Shown here: positions 10,717 to 19,677 of the stretch, one piece after another | Numbering within the stretch: position 1 is the first letter of the stretch | Layout: each line of letters begins with the position of its first letter | From: Pleurodeles waltl | Lineage: Eukaryota; Chordata; Amphibia; Caudata; Salamandridae | DNA: 64,000 nt | Assembly: GCF_031143425.1 (NCBI RefSeq) | Contig: NW_027150021.1 | Location: 87,588 to 151,587, forward strand | Direction: 5' to 3' | The notes under the pieces: model-generated | Seen by the model: only the letters and a program-made list of their open reading frames with translations | Database searches by the model: none | Told to the model about the DNA's origin: nothing | Translations under genes and position numbers: made by a program

Positions 10717-11004
10717 AATTCCCCTATCACGACTTCTATGTCCTTTGGGGAACTTTAGTGCACTTTGCACTCACTTTTCAGGGTCTTGGGGTGGGCTATT
10801 TTTCTAACCCTTACTATTTTCTAATAGTCCCAGCGACCCTCTACAAGGTCACATAGGTTTGGGGTCCATTCGTGGTTCGCATTCCACTTTTGGAGTATAT
10901 GGTTTGTGTTGCCCCTATCCCTATGTGTCCCCATTGCATCCTATTGTAACTATACATTGTTTGCACTGTTTTCTAAGACTATTACTGCATATTTTGGTAT
11001 TGTG

Positions 11005-11012
11005 TATATATA
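11005..11012 (+). promoter_or_regulatory. TATATATA box near LTR 3' end
   Basis: TGTGTATATATATC lies about 70 bp upstream of the AATAAA. This spacing would give a compact R region between promoter and poly(A) site, as in many LTR elements. It is present in all copies (for example 49281 and 57580). It is an alternative to the mid-LTR promoter. Confidence 0.4.
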
Positions 11013-11077
11013 TCTTGTGTATATTTGCTATCCTCATACTGAGGGTACACTCTGAGATACTTTGGCATATTGTCATA

Positions 11078-11133
11078 AAAAATAAAGTACCTTTATTTTT
11101 AGTATAACTGTGTATTGTGTTTTCTTATGATAT
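11078..11133 (+). terminator. polyadenylation signal inside a palindrome, with GT-rich downstream element
   Basis: AATAAA at 11081-11086 lies in a hairpin with arms AAAAATAAAG (11078-11087) and CTTTATTTTT (11091-11100). The opposite strand therefore also reads AATAAA. Downstream, CTGTGTATTGTGTTTTC is the GT-rich element expected of vertebrate poly(A) sites. It is conserved in all LTRs, for example 33364-33390 and 57651-57673. Confidence 0.65.
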
Positions 11134-11326
11134 TGTGCATATGACACTAAGTGGTACTGTAGGAGCTTCACTCGTCTCCTAGTTCAGCCTAAGCTGCTCT
11201 GCTAAGCTACCATTATCTATCAGCCTATGCTGCTAGACACCCTATACACTAATAAGGGATACCTGGGCCTGGTGCAAGGTGCAAGTACCCCTTGGTACTC
11301 ACTACAAGCCAGTCCAGCCTCCTACA

Positions 11327-11347
11327 TTGGTTGTGCAGCGGTGGGAT
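11327..11347 (+). other. tRNA primer-binding site (probably tRNA-Leu)
   Basis: The first bases after the LTR are TTGGTTGTGCAGCGGTGGGA. From memory, the 3' end of vertebrate tRNA-Leu(AAG) is complementary to TGGTGGCAGCGGTGGGA. TGGT and GCAGCGGTGGGA both match, but are separated by extra bases here. All copies keep the same form except for G/A changes (W: GCAGCAGTGGGA). Confidence 0.5.
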
Positions 11348-11596
11348 AAGTGCTTTGAGACTACTTACCACTCTTGTCATTGTACTTTTCATAAGAGAAA
11401 AATATACAAAACAAGTTCAGTGTATATACACATAACCAAAAAGTTTTGCATTTCCTCTTTTCACTCTTTTCAAAGTGCTGAAAAGTACTTCTAACTTTCT
11501 AAAAAGTTCTAAAAAGTTTAAAAAGTTTTTTTCTGTCTTTCTAAAAAGTTCTGAAAACTTTTTTCTCTTTTTCTATCACTTTAACTCTCGCTACAA
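11348..11596 (+). other. untranslated leader of E1
   Basis: About 250 bp lie between the primer site and the gag start. It is strongly A/T biased with repeated CTAAAAAGTT and AAAAGTT motifs between about 11480 and 11570. It contains no gene. The same leader appears in Z, N, W and T, with small indels in the A and T runs. Confidence 0.75.
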
Positions 11597-14500
11597 ATGT
11601 CTGGCACAGGCCAAAATGTTGATCTGTCCAAACTTGCATATGATCACCTTAGCTGGAAAGGAGCAAGGAGTCTCTGCATAGAGAGAGGTTTGAGTGTTGG
11701 GAAGAATCCTTCCTTGGAATTGTTACTTAACATGCTTAGAGAGCAAGATAAGGCTAAAAGTGCCCCATCTGTTGAAAAAGTAGCTAATGGTTCCCAATCT
11801 GATCCAGGGACTCCCCCAGGAAAAGATTCAGGAAAGAAGCTTCCAAGCCTGCCCATTACTAGACAGTCTAGCATAGTTGGTACAGATGTTGAGTCACACC
11901 ATACAGATAGTGTTGTCTCACATCATAGCAAGAGCATTCATTCTCATCACAGTAGAAATGATGTTTCTGTTAGCCAAGCTGTTAGGGTGCCCTCGGTAAG
12001 GGACAGGTCTCCTTCTGTTCATTCTCATCATACTTCTGTGTGTAGGAATGTCCCTCCCACCCACCCTGATGACAGATTGTTAGAAAGGGAGCTCAATAGA
12101 TTGAGAGTGGAACAAACCAGACTGAAGCTCAAGAAGCAACAGCTGGATTTGGATAGACAGACCTTAGAAGTAGAGGAGAGACAGAAACTGGGTTTAGAAA
12201 CCCATGGTGGCAGCAGCAGTATTCCCCATAGTCATCCTGCAAAAGAGCATGATTCCAGAAATCTGCACAAGATAGTTCCCCCTTATAAGGAGGGGGATGA
12301 CATTAGCAAGTGGTTTGCTGCACTTGAGAGGGCCTGTGCTGTACAGGATGTCCCTCAAAGGCAGTGGGCTGCTATCCTATGGCTATCATTTAGTGGAAAA
12401 GGTAGGGATAGGCTCCTTACTGTGAAAGAAAATGAAGCTAATGATTACAAGGTTCTTAAGAATGCACTCCTGGATGGTTATGGCTTAAACACTGAACAAT
12501 ACAGGATAAAGTTCAGAGAGACCAAAAAGGAGTCTTCACAAGACTGGGTTGATTTCATTGACCATTCAGTGAAGGCCTTGGAGGGGTGGTTACATGGCAG
12601 TAAAGTTACTGATTATGACAGCCTTTATAACTTGATCCTGAGAGAGCATATTCTTAATAATTGTGTGTCTGATTTGTTGCACCAGTACTTGGTGGACTCG
12701 GATCTGACCTCTCCCCAAGAATTGGGAAAGAAGGCAGACAAATGGGTCAGAACAAGGGTGAACAGAAAAGTTCATACAGGGGGTGACAAAGATGGCAAGA
12801 AGAAGGATGGTAAGTCTTCAGACAAGGGTGGAGACAAATCTAAAAATGAGTCTTCATCAGGCCCACAAAAACACTCTGGTGGGGGTGGTGGGCCCAAATC
12901 CTCTTCTAATCAAAACAAGGAAAAGAAACCATGGTGCTATTTATGTAAAATAAAAGGCCATTGGACAACAGATCCCAGTTGTCCAAAGAAAAGCACCAAG
13001 CCTCCTACCACTACAACCCCTACTGCTACACCTAGTGTCCCTACTAATAGCAGTGGTGGTGGGAGCAAACCTACTAATAGCCAATCCAAGGGAGTAGCTG
13101 GGCTCACTATTGGTAACTTAGTTGGGGTTGGTCTTGTTAGGGAGACCACAGAGGCTATATTAGTCTCTGAGGGGGCTATTGATTTAGCCACCTTAGTTGC
13201 TTGTCCCCTTAATATGGATAAGTACAAGCAACTACCACTAATAAATGGTGTTGAGGTTCAGGCCTACAGGGACACTGGTGCCAGTGTGACTATGGTCATA
13301 GAGAAACTGGTCCACCCTGAACAACACCTACTTGGTCACCAGTACCAAGTAACCGATGCTCACAACAACACACTTAGCCACCCCATGGCTGTTGTAAATC
13401 TCAACTGGGGTGGGGTTACTGGTCCAAAGAAAGTTGTGGTAGCCACAGATTTACCTGTAGACTGTCTACTAGGAAATGATTTGGAGACATCAGCTTGGTC
13501 AGATGTGGAGTTGGAGGCCCATGCAGCAATGCTGGGCATCCCAGGGCATATTTTTGCTTTAACCAGGGCTCAGGCCAAAAAGCAAAAAGGACAGGGAAGC
13601 GTGGATCCTGGAACAATGGACCAAGTGCTCCCTAAAGCTAGGGCTAGTAGAAGTAAAGCACTTCCTACTATCCCTCCCTCTACAGTGGATTCTACTTCTG
13701 AGGAAGAAGAATTTCCACCCTGTGCAGAACCTACATCAGAGGAGCTGGAAGCAGACACTGCTGAGCTTTTGGGTGAAGGGGGGCCTGCCAGGGAGGAGCT
13801 GAGTGTGGCACAGCAAACCTGTCCCACACTAGAGGGTCTAAGACAGCAAGCTGTCAAACAGGCTAATGGGGATGTCAGTGACTCTCACAGAGTTTACTGG
13901 GAGGACAACCTCTTGTACACTGAAGCAAGGGATCCTAAACCTGGAACTGCCAGGAGGTTAGTGATTCCTCAGGAGTACAGAAAGTTCCTCCTAACTCTAG
14001 CCCACGACATTCCCCTAGCTGGACACCTGGGACAAATGAAAACTTGGGACAGACTTGTCCCCTTGTTTCATTGGCCTAGGATGTCTGAGGACACAAAGGA
14101 ATTTTGTAAGTCCTGTGAAACCTGTGAAGCCAGTGGCAAGACAGGTGGCACTCCAAAGGCACCCCTTATTCCACTGCCTGTGGTTGGGGTTCCCTTTGAA
14201 AGGGTACGGGTTGACATAGTTGGCCCCCTTGACCCTCCTACTGCTTCAGGCAATAGGTTTATCTTGGTGGTAGTGGACCATGCCACAAGATATCCTGAAG
14301 CAATTCCTTTAAGGACCACTACAGCACCTGCAGTGGCAAAGGCCCTCTTGGGAATATTTTCTAGGGTGGGCTTCCCAAAGGAAGTAGTATCAGACAGGGG
14401 AAGCAATTTCATGTCTGCATACGTAAAGGCCATGTGGAAGGAGTGTGGTGTGACTTACAAGTTCACTACACCCTATCATCCACAAACAAATGGACTGGTG

Positions 14501-15355
14501 GAGAGATTTAACAAAACTCTCAAAGGCATGATTATGGGTCTCCCTGAAAAACTCCGCAGGAGATGGGATATCCTGTTACCATGCCTCCTTTTTGCCTACA
14601 GGGAGGTACCCCAGAAAGGAGTGGGCTTCAGCCCCTTTGAACTCCACTTTGGTCACCCTGTTAGGGGTCCACTAACACTTGTCAAGGAGGGTTGGGAACA
14701 ACCTTTAAAAGCTCCAAAGCAAGATATTGTGGATTATGTACTTGGCCTCAGATCAAGGATGGCTGAGTATATGAAAAAGGCCAGTAAAAACCTTCAGGCC
14801 AGCCAAGAGCTCCAGAAGCAATGGCATGATCAGAAGGCTGTTTTGGTTCAGTACAAACCAGGGCAGAAAGTGTGGGTCTTGGAGCCTGTGGCCCCAAGAG
14901 CACTCCAAGATAAATGGAGTGGACCCCACACAATTGTTGAGAAAAAGGGTGAAGTCACCTATTTAGTTGACTTAGGCACTGCCAGGAGTCCCTTTAGGGT
15001 GCTCCATGTCAATCGCCTGAAACCCTACTATGACAGGGCTGATCTCACCCTGCTCATGGCAACTGATGAGGGACAGGAAGAAGACAGTGATCCTCTACCT
15101 GATCTCTTCTCTTCCACAGAACAAGATGCTCTTGTGGAAGGTGTAGTTTTGGCTGATTGTCTTACTGCTGAGCAGAAAGACCATTGCATAAATCTCCTGG
15201 GTCAGTTTTCTGAACTCTTCTCTACTGTGCCAGGTACCACTTCTTGGTGTGAGCACACTATAGATACTGGAGACAGTTTACCTGTCAAAAGTAAGATCTA
15301 TAGGCAGCCTGACCATGTCAGGGAGTGCATAAAGCAAGAGGTGCAGAAATGCTAG
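11597..15355 (+). CDS. Gag, protease and integrase (fused gag-pol, 5' part), element E1
   Basis: This is a 1,252-residue frame starting at ATG after the leader; other copies use the same start, MSGTGQ. Residues 15-52 resemble a SAP-type fold (GARSLCIERGLSV). Residues 99-150 are Ser/His-rich with repeated SHH. Residues 158-198 are a strong coiled coil. Residues 225-390 are a retrotransposon-Gag/SCAN-like capsid region. A zinc knuckle CX2CX4HX6C lies at 447-462. The protease motif DTGAS is at 559-563 and LLGND at 624-628. Integrase has H803, H810, C840, C843 and a D873, D933, E969 triad with exactly 35 residues between the last two. The GPY/F-like C-terminus is followed by the start of RT. Gag and pol share one frame. 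A 1-nt deletion near 15347 (AGAAATG for AGAAAATG) ends it before RT. Confidence 0.9.
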   Translation: MSGTGQNVDLSKLAYDHLSWKGARSLCIERGLSVGKNPSLELLLNMLREQDKAKSAPSVEKVANGSQSDPGTPPGKDSGKKLPSLPITRQSSIVGTDVESHHTDSVVSHHSKSIHSHHSRNDVSVSQAVRVPSVRDRSPSVHSHHTSVCRNVPPTHPDDRLLERELNRLRVEQTRLKLKKQQLDLDRQTLEVEERQKLGLETHGGSSSIPHSHPAKEHDSRNLHKIVPPYKEGDDISKWFAALERACAVQDVPQRQWAAILWLSFSGKGRDRLLTVKENEANDYKVLKNALLDGYGLNTEQYRIKFRETKKESSQDWVDFIDHSVKALEGWLHGSKVTDYDSLYNLILREHILNNCVSDLLHQYLVDSDLTSPQELGKKADKWVRTRVNRKVHTGGDKDGKKKDGKSSDKGGDKSKNESSSGPQKHSGGGGGPKSSSNQNKEKKPWCYLCKIKGHWTTDPSCPKKSTKPPTTTTPTATPSVPTNSSGGGSKPTNSQSKGVAGLTIGNLVGVGLVRETTEAILVSEGAIDLATLVACPLNMDKYKQLPLINGVEVQAYRDTGASVTMVIEKLVHPEQHLLGHQYQVTDAHNNTLSHPMAVVNLNWGGVTGPKKVVVATDLPVDCLLGNDLETSAWSDVELEAHAAMLGIPGHIFALTRAQAKKQKGQGSVDPGTMDQVLPKARASRSKALPTIPPSTVDSTSEEEEFPPCAEPTSEELEADTAELLGEGGPAREELSVAQQTCPTLEGLRQQAVKQANGDVSDSHRVYWEDNLLYTEARDPKPGTARRLVIPQEYRKFLLTLAHDIPLAGHLGQMKTWDRLVPLFHWPRMSEDTKEFCKSCETCEASGKTGGTPKAPLIPLPVVGVPFERVRVDIVGPLDPPTASGNRFILVVVDHATRYPEAIPLRTTTAPAVAKALLGIFSRVGFPKEVVSDRGSNFMSAYVKAMWKECGVTYKFTTPYHPQTNGLVERFNKTLKGMIMGLPEKLRRRWDILLPCLLFAYREVPQKGVGFSPFELHFGHPVRGPLTLVKEGWEQPLKAPKQDIVDYVLGLRSRMAEYMKKASKNLQASQELQKQWHDQKAVLVQYKPGQKVWVLEPVAPRALQDKWSGPHTIVEKKGEVTYLVDLGTARSPFRVLHVNRLKPYYDRADLTLLMATDEGQEEDSDPLPDLFSSTEQDALVEGVVLADCLTAEQKDHCINLLGQFSELFSTVPGTTSWCEHTIDTGDSLPVKSKIYRQPDHVRECIKQEVQKC

Positions 15356-15386
15356 AACTGGGAGTGGTTGAGCACTCTGAAAGTCA

Positions 15387-16595
15387 ATGGGCTTCTCCTG
15401 TGGTACTTGTACCAAAACCCCATTCCAAAGATGGAAAGATGGAAAGAAGGAAATGCGGTTTTGTGTAGACTACAGAGGTCTCAACCAGGTAACCAAAACT
15501 GATGCTCACCCTATACCCAGAGCAGATGAGCTCATAGATACACTGGCATCTGCCAAGTATCTAAGCACTTTTGATTTGACTGCAGGGTATTGTCAGATCA
15601 AATTATCAGAAGATGCTAAACCTAAAACTGCATTTTCAACCATTGGAGGACATTACCATTTCACTGTAATGCCTTTTGGATTGAAAAATGCACCTGCCAC
15701 TTTTCAGAGGTTGGTGAACACAGTCCTGCAAGGGCTGGAAGCTTTCAGTGCAGCATATTTGGACGATATAGCTGTCTTTAGCTCCAGCTGGGATGATCAC
15801 CTGGTCCACCTATGGAAAGTTTTAGAGGCCCTGCAAAAGGCAGGCCTCACTATCAAGGCTTCAAAGTGCCAGATAGGGAAGGGTAAGGTGGTTTATCTGG
15901 GACACCTTGTTGGTGGGGAACAGATTGCACCACTTCAGGGGAAAATCCAAACAATTATTGATTGGGTTCCCCCTACCACTCAGACTCAGGTGAGAGCCTT
16001 CCTAGGCCTCACTGGGTATTACAGGAGGTTCATTAAGAACTATGGCACCATTGCAGCCCCTCTTAATGACCTCACATCCAAGAAAATGCCTAAAAAGGTA
16101 TTATGGACAGCAAACTGTCAGAAAGCTTTTGAGGAGCTGAAGCAGGCCATGTGCTCTGCACCTGTCCTGAAAAGCCCTTGTTACTCTAAAAAATTCTATG
16201 TCCAAACTGATGCATCTGAATTAGGAGTAGGGGCAGTCCTATCACAACTTAATTCTGAGGGCCAGGATCAACCTGTTGCTTTTATTAGTAGGAGGTTGAC
16301 CCCTAGAGAAAAGCGTTGGTCTGCCATAGAGAGGGAGGCCTTTGCTGTTGTCTGGGCTCTGAAGAAGTTGAGGCCATACCTGTCTGGCACTCACTTCATT
16401 GTTCAGACAGACCACAAACCTCTACTTTGGCTAAAACAAATGAAAGGTGAAAATCCTAAATTATTGAGGTGGTCCATATCCCTACAGGGAATGGACTATA
16501 CAGTGGAACATAGACCTGGGAGTAGCCACTCCAATGCAGATGGACTCTCCAGATATTTCCACTTAGACAATGAAGACTCATCAGGTCATGGCTAG
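15387..16595 (+). CDS. RT and RNase H (gag-pol 3' part), element E1
   Basis: This 402-residue frame is the continuation of gag-pol after frame disruption. An 8-nt tandem duplication (GATGGAAA, near 15432) follows the earlier 1-nt deletion, so the first dozen or so residues from the Met are out-of-frame noise. True RT sequence begins near RFCVDYRGLN. FDLTAGYCQIKL has Cys where Y and W have Trp. YLDD is intact. RNase H acidic motifs (QTDASELG, EREAFAV, QTDHKPLLWL, NADGLSRY) are present. The frame ends HLDNEDSSGHG, followed within about 15 bases by the polypurine tract, leaving no room for env. It cannot be expressed as one protein with the upstream frame. Confidence 0.88.
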   Translation: MGFSCGTCTKTPFQRWKDGKKEMRFCVDYRGLNQVTKTDAHPIPRADELIDTLASAKYLSTFDLTAGYCQIKLSEDAKPKTAFSTIGGHYHFTVMPFGLKNAPATFQRLVNTVLQGLEAFSAAYLDDIAVFSSSWDDHLVHLWKVLEALQKAGLTIKASKCQIGKGKVVYLGHLVGGEQIAPLQGKIQTIIDWVPPTTQTQVRAFLGLTGYYRRFIKNYGTIAAPLNDLTSKKMPKKVLWTANCQKAFEELKQAMCSAPVLKSPCYSKKFYVQTDASELGVGAVLSQLNSEGQDQPVAFISRRLTPREKRWSAIEREAFAVVWALKKLRPYLSGTHFIVQTDHKPLLWLKQMKGENPKLLRWSISLQGMDYTVEHRPGSSHSNADGLSRYFHLDNEDSSGHG

Positions 16596-16610
16596 TCTTA
16601 TTGTCCTTCG

Positions 16611-16625
16611 TTTGGGGGGGGATTG
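16611..16625 (+). other. polypurine tract of E1
   Basis: TTTGGGGGGGGATTG directly precedes the 3' LTR start TGTAGGAAAG. It is an almost pure G tract ending in (A)TTG, in the position of the plus-strand primer. Confidence 0.75.
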
Positions 16626-19596
16626 TGTAGGAAAGTACCATCTTGCCTGGCATGTTACCCCCATTTTTCACTGTATATATGTTGCTTTAGTTGTATGTGT
16701 CACTGGGACCCTGTCACCCAGGGCCCCAGTGCTCATAAGTGTGCCTGAATGTGTTACCTTTGTAGTGACTAACTGTCTCACTGAGGCTCTGCTAATCAGA
16801 ACCTCAGTGGTTATGCTCTCTCATTTCTTTCAAATTGTCACTAACAAGCTAGTGACCAATTTTACCAATTTACATTGGCTTACTGGAACACCCTTATAAT
16901 TCCCTAGTATATGGTACTGAGGTACCCAGGGTATTGGGGTTCCAGGAGATCCCTATGGGCTGCAGCATTTCTTTTGCCACCCATAGGGAGCTCTCACAAT
17001 TCTTACACAGGCCTGCCACTGCAGCCTGAGTGAAATAACGTCCACGTTATTTCACAGCCATTTTACACTGCACTTAAGTAACTTATAAGTCACCTATATG
17101 TCTAACCTTTACCTGGTAAAGGTTGGGTGCTAAGTTACTTAGTGTGTGGGCACCCTGGCACTAGCCAAGGTGCCCCCACATTGTTCAGGGCCAATTCCCC
17201 GGACTTTGTGAGTGCGGGGACACCATTACACGCGTGCACTACATATAGGTCACTACCTATATGTAGCTTCACAATGGTAACTCCGAATATGGCCATGTAA
17301 TATGTCTCTGATCATGGAATTGCCCCCTCTATACCATCCTGGCATAGTTGGCACAATCCCATGATCCCAGTGGCCTGTAGCACAGACCCTGGTACTGCCA
17401 AACTGCCTTTCCCGGGGTTTCACTGCAGCTGCTGCTGCTGCCAACCCCTCAGACAGGCATCTGCCCTCCTGTGGTCCAGCCAGGCCTGGCCCAGGATGGC
17501 AGAACAAAGGACTTCCTCTGAGAGAGGGTGTTACACCCTCTCCCTTTGGAAAATGGTGTGAAGGCAGGGGAGGAGTAGCCTCCCCCAGCCTCTGGAAATG
17601 CTTTCATGGGCACATTTGGTGCCCATTTCTGCATAAGCCAGTCTACACCGGTTCAGGGACCCCTTAGCCCTGCTCTGACGCGAAACTGGACAAAGGAAAG
17701 GGGAGTGACCACTCCCCTGACCTGTACGTCCAGTGTGCTCCAGACCTCTGCCATCTTGGAAACAGAGGTGCTGCTGGCACACTGGACTGCTCTGAGTGGC
17801 CAGTGCCACCAGGTGACGTCAGAGACTCCTCCTGATAGGCTCCTTCAGGTGTTGCTAGCCTATCCTCTCTCCTAGGTAGCCAAACCCTCTTTTCTGGCTA
17901 TTTAGGGTCTCTGTCTCATGGGATTCCTTAGATAACGAATGCAAGAGCTCATCCGAGTTCCTCTGCATCTCTCTCTTCACCTTCTGCCAAGGAATCGACT
18001 GCTGACCGCGCTGGAAGCCTGCAAAACTGCAACATAGTAGCAAAGACGACTACTGCAACTCTGTAACGCTGATCCTGCCGCCTTCTTGACTGTTTTCCTG
18101 GTGGTGCATGCTGTGGGGGTAGTCTGCCTCCTCTCTGCACTAGAAGCTCCGAAGAAATCTCCCGTGGGTCGACGGAATCGTCCCCCTGCAACCGCAGACA
18201 CCAAAGAACTGCATCACCGGTACCTTGGGTCTCCTCTCAGCATGACGAGCGAGGTCCCTTGAATCCAGCAACTCTGTTCAAGTGACTTCCACAGTCCAGT
18301 GACTCTTCAGTCCAAGTTTGGTGGAGGTAAGTCCTTGCCTCCCCACGCCAGACTGCATTGTTTGAAACCGTGACTTTTGCAGCTACTCCAGCCTCTGTGC
18401 ACTTCCGGCGGAAATCCTTTGTGCACAGTCCAGCCTGGGTCCACGGCACTCTAACCTGCATTGCACGACCTCCTAAGTTGTTCTCCGGCGACGTGGGACT
18501 CCTTTGTGCGACTTAGGGTGAGCACCGTTTCACGCATCCTCGTAGTGCCTGTTTCTGGCACTTCTCCGGGTGATACCTGCTGCTGAGAGGGCTCATTGTC
18601 TTGCTCGACGTCCCCTCTGTCTCCTGACGCAATTTGCGACTTCCTGGTCCCTCCTGGGCCACAGCAGCGTCCAAAAACCCTTACCGCACGATTTGCAGCT
18701 AGCAAGGCTTGTTGGCGGTCTTTCGGCGGGAAAACTCTTCTGCACGACTCTCCACGGCGTGAGGGATCCGTCCTCCAAAGGGGAAGTCTCTAGCCCTTGT
18801 CGTTCCTGCAGAAACCTAAGCTTCTACAGTCCAGTAGTAGCTTCTTTGCACCCGCAGCTGGCATTTCCTGGGCATCTGGCCATCTCCAACTTGCTTGTGA
18901 CTTTCGGACTTGGTCCCCTTGTTCCACAGGTACCCTCGACTGGAAATCCATCGTTGTTGCATTGCTGGTTTGTGTCTTTCCTGCAGAATTCCCCTATCAC
19001 GACTTCTATGTCCTTTGGGGAACTTTAGTGCACTTTGCACTCACTTTTCAGGGTCTTGGGGTGGGCTATTTTTCTAACCCTTACTATTTTCTAATAGTCC
19101 CAGCGACCCTCTACAAGGTCACATAGGTTTGGAGTCCATTCGTGGTTCGCATTCCACTTTTGGAGTATATGGTTTGTGTTGCCCCTATCCCTATGTGTCC
19201 CCATTGCATCCTATTGTAACTATACATTGTTTGCACTGTTTTCTAAGACTATTACTGCATATTTTGGTATTGTGTATATATATCTTGTGTATATTTGCTA
19301 TCCTCATACTGAGGGTACACTCTGAGATACTTTGGCATATTGTCATAAAAAATAAAGTACCTTTATTTTTAGTATAACTGTGTATTGTGTTTTCTTATGA
19401 TATTGTGCATATGACACTAAGTGGTACTGTAGGAGCTTCACTCGTCTCCTAGTTCAGCCTAAGCTGCTCTGCTAAGCTACCATTATCTATCAGCCTATGC
19501 TGCTAGACACCCTATACACTAATAAGGGATAACTGGGCCTGGTGCAAGGTGCAAGTACCCCTTGGTACTCACTACAAGCCAGTCCAGCCTCCTACA
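16626..19596 (+). repeat. 3' LTR of E1 (B head), 2,971 bp
   Basis: It starts TGTAGGAAAGTACC and ends CAGCCTCCTACA, so the two ends form a 7-bp inverted repeat TGTAGGA/TCCTACA. A deletion of about 27 bp relative to the other copies lies near 17727. The poly(A) palindrome is at about 19347-19370. It is followed by mid-gag sequence of element X at 19597. Confidence 0.9.
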
Positions 19597-19677
19597 ACCA
19601 CTGAACAATAAAGGATAAAGTTCAGAGAGACCAAAAAGGAGTCTTCACAAGACTGGGTTGATTTCATTGACCATTCA

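Larger units (their letters stand above)
8235..11326 (+). repeat. 5' LTR of E1, hybrid: A head and B-like tail, 3,092 bp
   Basis: It starts TGTGAGAAAGTAGCC and ends CAGCCTCCTACA, followed by the primer site. The head matches the LTRs of the non-autonomous elements. The tail shares with the B LTR at 16626-19596 the variants GCTATCCTCATACTGAGG (near 11028) and a six-A run before TAAAG (near 11077), where the A LTRs have CCTATCCTCTCACTGAGG and five A. The simplest reading is homologous recombination between an A LTR and a B LTR. Confidence 0.85.
8235..19596 (+). mobile_element. Ty3/gypsy (Gmr1-type) autonomous LTR element E1
   Basis: A 5' LTR (8235-11326), primer site, leader, gag-pol (11597-16595), poly-G tract and 3' LTR (16626-19596) are in order. 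The two LTRs are not simple twins. The 5' LTR has an A head, but its tail shares rare variants with the B 3' LTR, so it is a recombinant. There is no matching 5-bp duplication: the left flank is a C-run and the right flank is ACCAC. The right flank is mid-gag sequence of another element (X), so E1 probably inserted in X and then recombined with the 5' LTR of X. Confidence 0.8.

Noticed and set aside
14820..15020. Chromodomain at the integrase C-terminus
   Set aside because: The stretch fits a GPY/F-like module (GPHTIVEKKGEVTYLVDL, HVNRLKPYY); no chromodomain aromatic cage pattern follows.
15356..15386. Programmed frameshift between integrase and RT in E1
   Set aside because: Y and W read through this point in one frame; E1 alone has a 1-nt loss and an 8-nt duplication, so these are mutations.
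16596..16625. Possible env gene after pol
   Set aside because: Only about 15-20 bases separate the RNase H stop from the polypurine tract in E1, W and Y. These are retrotransposons, not retroviruses with envelope.
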